Part shown: in pieces, positions 35,554 to 40,844 of the stretch
Layout: the number at the start of each line of letters is the position of its first letter
How positions within the stretch are numbered: position 1 is the first letter of the stretch
Assembly (NCBI RefSeq): GCF_010501095.1
Contig: NZ_QVMP01000013.1
Coordinates: forward strand, 90,110 to 130,953
Direction: 5' to 3'
Source: Dysgonomonas sp. 520
GTDB taxonomy: Bacteria; Bacteroidota; Bacteroidia; Bacteroidales; Dysgonomonadaceae
DNA length: 40,844 nt
Position numbers and translations under genes: made by a program
The notes under the pieces: model-generated
What the model saw: the letters and a program-made list of their open reading frames with translations, nothing else
Told to the model about the DNA's origin: nothing
Databases searched by the model: none

Positions 35554-36573
35554 TCAGGTCAACCACGGATTCTTATACGGGTCATAGTCCGTCTGAAATG
35601 TGGCAAGTTGCCAGTCCATGACTTCCTTTTTATCTTCCGCCAGTTTACGAGGAATTTGCGGGTTTAGCTTTAATCTGGCTGCATCCGAGAGCCATTTCAT
35701 GGAATCCTCATAATCTTTTACCCTGACAACACTTACGTTATTGGGGGCGATGAGTTTTGTCAATTCATATACAGCTAATCGCACCATGTGTTTTTTCAAG
35801 TTGTAGTTCCGGCAATCATTTAAGGTAAGGTTCTTCCCTACTTCCGGAATATCGGCATTCACATCGATTTCCGGATGAAACACTTTTCCATTGTAGACCA
35901 CATATTCGTGTTCAGACAATTCATATTCGTTATGATCCGGATCATAGTTGGCTATTGCACCCCAATTAACTGAATCAAGTGGGCTGATATTGTTATCGAA
36001 ATCATCCAATGACAACAGCGTATAAAAATCCCCGTCAAAAAGCACAATGTCCCATAACACATAATCCACCGGCTGCCATTCTTCGTATTCAGCCTCCAGC
36101 CATCCGTTTACCATTGGTATCCGTATATTGTCGAATTTAAAACCATTTTCAACAAGGCATTTATACAATACCCCATTATAAGAAGTAACCTCATCCTTAT
36201 AATAAGTTTGGAACTGGGAATAATGCGGAACAGTATTTTGGTCGATATTGATATCAACAAGTTCTTCCCAGTAGTCTACATCGGCAGGAGCTTTGAAGCC
36301 ACTTATCGGACGAATTACCTCATGAATTTTATCTTCAAAATAAATATGGACTCCAACCGGATAAGTTATGGCACGGTTATATCCTGCGATATATTTCCCC
36401 TTATTCAATTCCTTTTCAATTTCGTAATTCTCGCTTAGATGTTCAATGATACTCATTTCCGCAGATTCCTCTGCCTGAATGAATCTATCTTCGTTCCCTC
36501 GTGTCATTTGTTCGAGTGATTCTTTGGAAATCACTCCCAGATAATCGCTGTTATTTAAAAATCGTCTATACAT
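35554..36573 (-). CDS. Phage gp36-like protein with inserted carbohydrate-binding-like modules
   Basis: A 339-aa protein. Residues 1-60 (SKESLEQMTRGNEDRFIQAEE) and about 262-310 (YELTKLIAPNN, YEDSMKWLSDAARLKLNPQIP) match the two halves of Mu gp36 (DUF1320) proteins, which are normally about 140 aa and act in virion head completion. Between them are four units resembling small CBM5/12 modules, with a Y-x-VxYxGxxY core and a trailing W or P: about 71-107, 122-160, 168-207 and 218-250. It begins 4 bp after terL ends, so it belongs to the packaging operon. The inserted modules could project from the virion. No portal gene lies between terL and this gene. Confidence 0.65.
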   Translation of the reverse strand: MYRRFLNNSDYLGVISKESLEQMTRGNEDRFIQAEESAEMSIIEHLSENYEIEKELNKGKYIAGYNRAITYPVGVHIYFEDKIHEVIRPISGFKAPADVDYWEELVDINIDQNTVPHYSQFQTYYKDEVTSYNGVLYKCLVENGFKFDNIRIPMVNGWLEAEYEEWQPVDYVLWDIVLFDGDFYTLLSLDDFDNNISPLDSVNWGAIANYDPDHNEYELSEHEYVVYNGKVFHPEIDVNADIPEVGKNLTLNDCRNYNLKKHMVRLAVYELTKLIAPNNVSVVRVKDYEDSMKWLSDAARLKLNPQIPRKLAEDKKEVMDWQLATFQTDYDPYKNPWLT

Positions 36574-36577
36574 AACT

Positions 36578-38167
36578 TTAATAGCTAAACCCTTCGTTAA
36601 TAATTGCAGTGGTTAAAACAGATGTGTTATTGTCCCCACCATTCTTAAACTTATACCAACTGTCACGCAAATAGTAGCACAACAAGTAATCCAAACAATC
36701 CGATAAATGTCCGTACTTTTCATACTTAACTCCGGTTTTGGGATCAGTCACCTTTTGCTTGTTCTTAGTCCCGTCATTGTTCTTAAGTTGGAAGATCAAA
36801 TCTTCAGTCAGTTTTCGGCACCGGATATCAATCCGTATTTCCCAACCGTTATATCCGGAAAATAATTCGTTGACAAAATCACATCGGGTAACCTGTGGTG
36901 GCTGTTTCTTTAATAACTTCAGTTTCGGTCGGAGAATCCCTCCACCCAACGTATCCAAGATGATAGTATAGTTATTTACTCCATCTTCATTAGTCGTTGA
37001 ACGTTGCAAACCTGATGGGTCTCCGGTTACATCAACTCCGCCTATATGCTTATCCCGGTAGAGTTTATTTTTTATTTTACGGGATAGCGCAGGTGTATTG
37101 TTTTCCTTGTTCTCCGGTTTGCCCAATATTTCTTCCAGTACATAAATCTTCTTATTATCATAATCAATTTGGGCTGTCAAGATGGACATTTGCGGTGCTA
37201 CGTTAAAATCCCATGCTGTGATAAGTGGTTTGGATGGATCGAACCGTTGTTCCTTCAATCCTGTAACCAGATGTTTTGCCCCATCAAACTTGTTGTAGAT
37301 GGCCATGTTGTTTATTTCAACAAAATCCCAGTTACCATAGAGCAGCCGTTCTTTTGTTGCTTGGTCACGGATTTTATTCAAAGCTGCTTCGTAAGTTTGC
37401 CTGAAAGCGATGTTCGGATTATCGAATACAGAGAAAGGTACGTATGCTTCTCCTTCTCTGGGAATAACTTTTTCTCCATTCTCATCCTGTACAAAACGGC
37501 TGCGAACCCAGTTCATTGTCGGATTGGTAGTCATCAGCATTCGAGATGTCTTAAACGTCTCATGTATCCGCCAACGAAGACGGGAGAACAACACTTCAAT
37601 AGCCTTTTCAGATATTTCAGAAACCTCATCCACGAAGGCAATTGTATATTCCGAAGAACCGAACCGTTCAAAGTTGGGGTCGCTTGGAATATCCGCCATT
37701 TCTTTCATAATGATGACCGAATCGTTCCAGAATGTGAGCGTACCCTCCAGATTGTTTGTTTTATAGTTTACATCTTCCTTCAATCCCCAATCTTTCAGAA
37801 GAGCTTTTATAGTATTCCATGTCGATTCCTTCAGCGATTTCAATGTCTTACGTGCTATTACCGCACGGATGTTTTCGAAACGCATGCAGCTACTAACCAG
37901 CCATACACTACCCAGAAAACTCTTACCCCCACCTGCGGAACCCCCGCCCAGTATCAATTGAGGTAAATTAAACGTAAGGCATTTCAGGCATTGGGGTTTG
38001 TATTGAGGATTACTATTGACATCATATCCGATTAGAACCTGTTCTATATGGCCACCGCAGTGAGGACAATAATCAGGTTGGAGCAATTTCCACAATTCAT
38101 ATTGCTTTGCCGAAGGTTTAAAGTCAATTTTAAGGGATTTAGGCGGCTTGAGTTTGTTGACGGCCAT
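36578..38167 (-). CDS. Phage terminase large subunit
   Basis: A 529-aa packaging motor and nuclease. The adenine-binding Q motif is KQYELWKLL, Walker A is GGGSAGGGKS at 74-83, and Walker B is IAFVDE at 176-181. The C-terminal RNase H-like nuclease has ITAWDFNVAP, DVTGDPSG and a late acidic LSDCLDYLL. Between the Q motif and Walker A is a zinc-ribbon-like insert with C34, C37, C60 and C63. It overlaps the DUF5675 stop by one base and is followed after 4 bp by the gp36-like gene. It translocates phage DNA into proheads. Confidence 0.93.
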   Translation of the reverse strand: MAVNKLKPPKSLKIDFKPSAKQYELWKLLQPDYCPHCGGHIEQVLIGYDVNSNPQYKPQCLKCLTFNLPQLILGGGSAGGGKSFLGSVWLVSSCMRFENIRAVIARKTLKSLKESTWNTIKALLKDWGLKEDVNYKTNNLEGTLTFWNDSVIIMKEMADIPSDPNFERFGSSEYTIAFVDEVSEISEKAIEVLFSRLRWRIHETFKTSRMLMTTNPTMNWVRSRFVQDENGEKVIPREGEAYVPFSVFDNPNIAFRQTYEAALNKIRDQATKERLLYGNWDFVEINNMAIYNKFDGAKHLVTGLKEQRFDPSKPLITAWDFNVAPQMSILTAQIDYDNKKIYVLEEILGKPENKENNTPALSRKIKNKLYRDKHIGGVDVTGDPSGLQRSTTNEDGVNNYTIILDTLGGGILRPKLKLLKKQPPQVTRCDFVNELFSGYNGWEIRIDIRCRKLTEDLIFQLKNNDGTKNKQKVTDPKTGVKYEKYGHLSDCLDYLLCYYLRDSWYKFKNGGDNNTSVLTTAIINEGFSY

Positions 38168-38601
38168 TATACAATCTCTATTGAAATGTTTTTCTCCTTT
38201 TCTAGTATCTTCATCAAAGCCTCTAATGTGTCTTTAGACTGAAGAACTTTTCCTTTAACTGTGTTCCTACCCACAATAATACATCCGGCACTGTCGCGCT
38301 CGGTATTTCCGGCATGTATCAGAATCCCGAGAAAATGCGGAACATTGTGTAACAGAGGAAGTGTCCTTTTAAATTTCTGGCTTTTCTCCAGAGTAATTTT
38401 GTAGATGCCTGCCGAAATAGCTGTTTGGGCATATACTTTCTCCTTGCATTTACATGATTGCCATTTAGATGTGTTGGGACAAGTAAAAGGAAGGTTTCTG
38501 ACTTTATCTTCGATTGTGTTGCAGAAAAAAACACCATCAACGTATAAGTCTCCGATAGTATAAGTTTCTCCCTTGAATTTTCGCTTAAGAAGTAATTCCA
38601 T
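38167..38601 (-). CDS. DUF5675 family phage protein
   Basis: A 144-aa protein matching the DUF5675 phage family: TYTIGDLYVDGVFFCNTIED, then AISAGIYKITL, PLLHNVPHFLGILIHAGN and DSAGCIIVGRN. The H-A-G-N and S-A-G-C-I motifs recall the active-site arrangement of YkuD-type L,D-transpeptidases, so a role in peptidoglycan handling during lysis has been suggested by analogy only. Its position beside lysis-like and packaging genes is typical. It sits immediately before terL in the operon. Confidence 0.8.
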   Translation of the reverse strand: MELLLKRKFKGETYTIGDLYVDGVFFCNTIEDKVRNLPFTCPNTSKWQSCKCKEKVYAQTAISAGIYKITLEKSQKFKRTLPLLHNVPHFLGILIHAGNTERDSAGCIIVGRNTVKGKVLQSKDTLEALMKILEKEKNISIEIV

Positions 38602-38717
38602 TTTTGATATATATTTGAGTTATATCAAAGAATAGGCAAATGAGGGATACTGATGTTTATTTAAAATATGTATTCTGAAAAGTCTTTTGGTTTTCCCTTC
38701 AATTAACAATCCTTTCT

Positions 38718-38725
38718 TACCTTTG
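38718..38725 (+). promoter_or_regulatory. -7 promoter box for the membrane cargo gene
   Basis: TACCTTTG matches TAnnTTTG, 22 bp upstream of the ATG at 38747. It gives this gene its own transcript on the strand opposite to the phage operon. Confidence 0.65.
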
Positions 38726-38746
38726 CATGGAATATGAATTATCGGT

Positions 38747-39148
38747 ATGAATAAAATGAAGCATGTGAATAGTTGGATTTCATTCGGCAAGTGGATTGCG
38801 GCCGGATTATTGATTATGGGAATAATTCATGATATCGCCACATTTACGCCATTGATCCAAGAAATTTTGGTAGGGCTATCTTTGGAAAAATCCGATGTAG
38901 TTATTTGTTTCAGTTTAGGAACAGGAACCTCCCTTATTCTGTGCGGTTTATTAATATTCTTTCTATTAAACCGCTTTGAACGATATAGATTCTTAATCAC
39001 TCCGTTAATGACCATCAGTATTTTCCTCTTAATTTTTGGTATTCTGTCATTATACTACATGATACATAATCCGTTCGCATGGGTTGTGTCAGTGCTATGT
39101 TTTTTGATGTTCGGGATAACCTTAAAATTGAGAGCTATTATAGATTAA
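38747..39148 (+). CDS. Four-TM membrane protein, candidate prophage cargo (moron)
   Basis: A 133-aa protein with four hydrophobic helices at about 14-30, 52-72, 80-102 and 107-126, no signal peptide and no catalytic motif. I recognise no named family. It lies on the plus strand in the middle of the minus-strand phage lysis/packaging operon, splitting the 214-aa gene from DUF5675, and has its own consensus promoter. That arrangement is typical of genes expressed by a silent prophage for the host's benefit, such as superinfection exclusion, but the function is inferred from context only. Confidence 0.7.
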   Translation: MNKMKHVNSWISFGKWIAAGLLIMGIIHDIATFTPLIQEILVGLSLEKSDVVICFSLGTGTSLILCGLLIFFLLNRFERYRFLITPLMTISIFLLIFGILSLYYMIHNPFAWVVSVLCFLMFGITLKLRAIID

Positions 39149-39165
39149 TAAAATACAAAGAAGAA

Positions 39166-39771
39166 TTACTTCTCCAATTTAATCATTTCCGAATATTTAA
39201 TTTCCACATACGGATTATCGTTTGAAATGGTCTGATGAATCGCTTTAACGCCCCACCGCCACCAGAGGAACTTATGTTTTGGCTCAACCCATACTGCCTG
39301 ATGAAGATTGACGGGTAAATGAATACTTCCGTGTAGACTATCATTTTCGATGACACCGTTAATTTGGATATGAGGTGTTTGAACAGCTAAAGTCTTAACA
39401 GAGATGACAAGTGTATCTCTGATTATTACTGAATCTTTTAATCCGGCTTGTATTGGAGCATTCACTTCGACCCTATGTTTGGCTACTGCCTGTAAATCTT
39501 TCAGCTTTACACCCAGCTTTTTTATCTTCTCAGCATCCTCCGCCCGGTATTGTTTGTATTCATCCAACGTCAGCCGGAGTTGCTTCACATCAATAGCCGT
39601 AGTTGTGGAATCCACCTGCATCCGTTTGATATCTGACAACAGAGCCGTTGTGTTAGACTTGTACTTATCCCGTTCCTGCAGTAATTGTTTATACTGACGG
39701 TATAAAACAAAAACAGCCGTACCCAATAAAAGTACGGCTAAAAGCATAATAGATATTAGTTTACTCTTCAT
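39166..39771 (-). CDS. Phage membrane coiled-coil protein, spanin-like
   Basis: Starting at 39771 it gives 201 aa, beginning MKSKLISIMLLAVLLLG; an ATG at 39810 would add a poor extension and overlap the upstream gene further. It has one N-terminal TM helix, a long coiled coil (about 25-110), and a beta-rich C-terminal part ending in WWRWGVKAIHQ. This layout resembles Bacteroidetes phage lysis-region proteins and inner-membrane spanins. A role in bridging or sensing the envelope is inferred. It overlaps the 70-aa gene by 11 bp. Confidence 0.72.
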   Translation of the reverse strand: MKSKLISIMLLAVLLLGTAVFVLYRQYKQLLQERDKYKSNTTALLSDIKRMQVDSTTTAIDVKQLRLTLDEYKQYRAEDAEKIKKLGVKLKDLQAVAKHRVEVNAPIQAGLKDSVIIRDTLVISVKTLAVQTPHIQINGVIENDSLHGSIHLPVNLHQAVWVEPKHKFLWWRWGVKAIHQTISNDNPYVEIKYSEMIKLEK

Positions 39772-39973
39772 ATTTGATTGATTCGATGGGTATATACCAG
39801 ATATTTTCATTCAGGAACGATTCAGGAAATAATACCATATAACCTTTATTTTTTCGTCCGTCAAAAGACAAATCTTCGATTATTGTCCCTGTTTTTCCAA
39901 CTAAAGCGAATAACCTTAGTTCAGCCAATTCTTCCGAAGGCATTACCCGTATTTTACAATTCCTCTTCATCAT
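39761..39973 (-). CDS. Small phage protein with SH3-like pattern
   Basis: A 70-aa protein (CKIRVMPSEELAELRLFALVGKTG, then NKGYMVLFPE and IWYIPIESI). The alternation of beta strands and the LVGKTGTIIEDL turn suggest an SH3-like barrel. Similar small proteins accompany phage and mobile genes in Bacteroides-group genomes; function is unknown. Two adjacent ATG codons (39973, 39970) are possible starts. It overlaps the next gene by 11 bp, which supports real translation. Confidence 0.68.
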   Translation of the reverse strand: MMKRNCKIRVMPSEELAELRLFALVGKTGTIIEDLSFDGRKNKGYMVLFPESFLNENIWYIPIESIKYEE

Positions 39974-39996
39974 TCCAGTAAGGATTATACTTTTTG

Positions 39997-40287
39997 TTAT
40001 CGTTTATTCTTTAGCAGCTCTTTTATATCGGTCCTCATTTCCCGTAAATCGGTCTGAATGGATGTAAACTGTGTCATTGTCGCTTCAAAGACAGCTTTAT
40101 CCAACTTAATGGCATCGATCCGTTCATACTGATCTTCAATTTTCAGTTCCAGCGTAGAACATTTGAGTTTCAGTTCCGCAACCTGCGCTGTGTTGTTTAC
40201 ATGCTGTATATACATGGTTACAGCAAATGAGAGAATGGCAACTATCGTTTTAAAGTTAGCCAGTACAAATTCCTTGAATTGGGTCAT
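39997..40287 (-). CDS. Phage membrane protein with coiled coil (holin-like candidate)
   Basis: A 96-aa protein with one TM helix at about 10-30 (TIVAILSFAVTMYIQ) and then a coiled coil (AELKLKCSTLELKIEDQYERI, LREMRTDIKELLKNK). It starts in an ATGA overlap with the stop of the 52-aa gene, showing coupled translation. Its size and place in the lysis region suit a holin accessory or spanin role, but nothing specific is visible. Confidence 0.72.
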   Translation of the reverse strand: MTQFKEFVLANFKTIVAILSFAVTMYIQHVNNTAQVAELKLKCSTLELKIEDQYERIDAIKLDKAVFEATMTQFTSIQTDLREMRTDIKELLKNKR

Positions 40288-40442
40288 ATAGTTTCGAATA
40301 ATATTGAAAATGCTTCTTTGACTGCCCGGATAAGCGCAGCTGCCGACTCCGAATCTTTGAATATTCCAAACAGGACAAGCCCTGCGATTATCACAATATA
40401 GATAATACGCTCCGCCCTTTTCCTGCTTATCTTATTCTTCAT
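40284..40442 (-). CDS. 52-aa phage membrane protein
   Basis: Read from the minus strand: start complement of 40440-40442, stop at 40284-40286. The protein begins MKNKISRKRAER, has a TM helix IIYIVIIAGLVLFGIF, and ends with an amphipathic helix (SAAALIRAVKEAFSILFETI). It overlaps the terminase small subunit stop by 11 bp and joins the 96-aa gene through ATGA, so it is certainly placed as a translated gene. A basic N-terminus with a single helix and short length would suit a small holin. Confidence 0.78.
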   Translation of the reverse strand: MKNKISRKRAERIIYIVIIAGLVLFGIFKDSESAAALIRAVKEAFSILFETI

Positions 40443-40844
40443 CGCCTTTTTCCTTAGGTTTTGTCTCGGGTACGATTACATTAAATATCACACCACCGTC
40501 ACTGCCTTCTATCCGGAGTTTGGCTTCCTGCGCATATTTGATCGGATACAAATCCATCAACGCTTTAGCGGCATTGACCGAAACAGCCCTGAGCGGTGCG
40601 GGAGATAATGATACTCCGAACTTATCCATGAATTGCGCTGTCGATGTCTCTTCCATCACAACCCTTAAAGTTTCGGCTACTTGTAGTTTAACTGCCAGTG
40701 TTTCCGTTTCGCTTTGCAGGTCGGTTATCATCTCCTTTATCCGGGATGCGACATGCGGTTGCGAGAGTAAACGCCTGCTTGCAACAGAGACATTTCTTAG
40801 GCCTTCCCCGAATATCTCTTCGTAGCACCTGACATGCTGTCCGG
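40432..40844 (-). CDS. Phage terminase small subunit (5' end outside window)
   Basis: The reading frame stays open to the window edge, so the internal ATG at 40731 is not the start. The visible 136 codons include CYEEIFGEGLRNVSVASRRL followed by LSQPHVASRIKEM, which is the end of a terminase small subunit HTH domain (the ASRRLL..P.V..RI.E pattern). Next come a helical oligomerisation part and an acidic, lysine-containing tail. It recognises phage DNA and recruits the large subunit. It heads the visible operon, with the 52-aa gene overlapping its stop. The N-terminal part cannot be assessed. Confidence 0.72.
   Translation of the reverse strand, partial: GQHVRCYEEIFGEGLRNVSVASRRLLSQPHVASRIKEMITDLQSETETLAVKLQVAETLRVVMEETSTAQFMDKFGVSLSPAPLRAVSVNAAKALMDLYPIKYAQEAKLRIEGSDGGVIFNVIVPETKPKEKGDEE

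Overview
The window looks like chromosomal DNA of a Bacteroidales bacterium; Dysgonomonas or a near relative is my guess from overall protein character, not a tested placement. The evidence is: A+T-rich DNA; Bacteroidetes-type promoters (TAnnTTTG -7 boxes) in front of many genes; four secreted proteins with type IX secretion (T9SS) type A C-terminal sorting domains; PCMD and calycin-like domain proteins; zinc-free type B ribosomal protein L31; and single-chain L-serine dehydratase.

Positions 1-32,900 are core chromosome. Housekeeping genes are a membrane metallophosphoesterase, recN, rpmE2, gdhA, a sugar nucleotidyltransferase, mutS2, sdaA, gapA, glyA and miaB. Between them lie envelope and secreted proteins: a PCMD/MBG-domain T9SS protein, a calycin-like T9SS protein, an M1 aminopeptidase, a multidomain CE8 pectinesterase, two tandem paralogous lipoproteins, a lipoprotein with a nuclease/phosphatase fold, a 404-aa lipoprotein built of repeats, and an endonuclease I. 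A three-gene overlapping operon (YtxH, holin-family, 105-aa membrane protein) precedes miaB. Most transcription units end in strong hairpin terminators. The longer intergenic gaps (3.1, 6.9, 13.6, 23.1, 24.6-25.3 and 29.9-30.3 kb) carry a patchwork of short dispersed repeats and palindromes, including an inverted pair of about 120-150 bp near 3.1 and 30.0 kb and a region with two long imperfect hairpins at 24.9-25.2 kb.

From about 33,000 to the right edge is one end of a prophage or phage-derived element. It has a tyrosine recombinase and an excisionase-like HTH protein on the plus strand. Next come a 57-aa histone H1-like gene, a roughly 143-nt rod-shaped hairpin with its own promoter, and a 60-aa ORF. 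A minus-strand packaging and lysis operon enters from the right: terminase small subunit (5' end outside the window), several small membrane or coiled-coil proteins, DUF5675, terminase large subunit, and a gp36-like protein. A plus-strand four-TM membrane gene with its own promoter interrupts that operon and looks like a cargo gene.

The most noteworthy items are the structured hairpin at 35,191-35,333, the gp36-like protein carrying four inserted carbohydrate-binding-like modules, the oppositely oriented membrane cargo gene, two small genes (57 and 52 aa) that a 60-codon ORF cutoff would miss, and the dispersed intergenic repeats. I did not find a clearly recognisable new defence or metabolic system.
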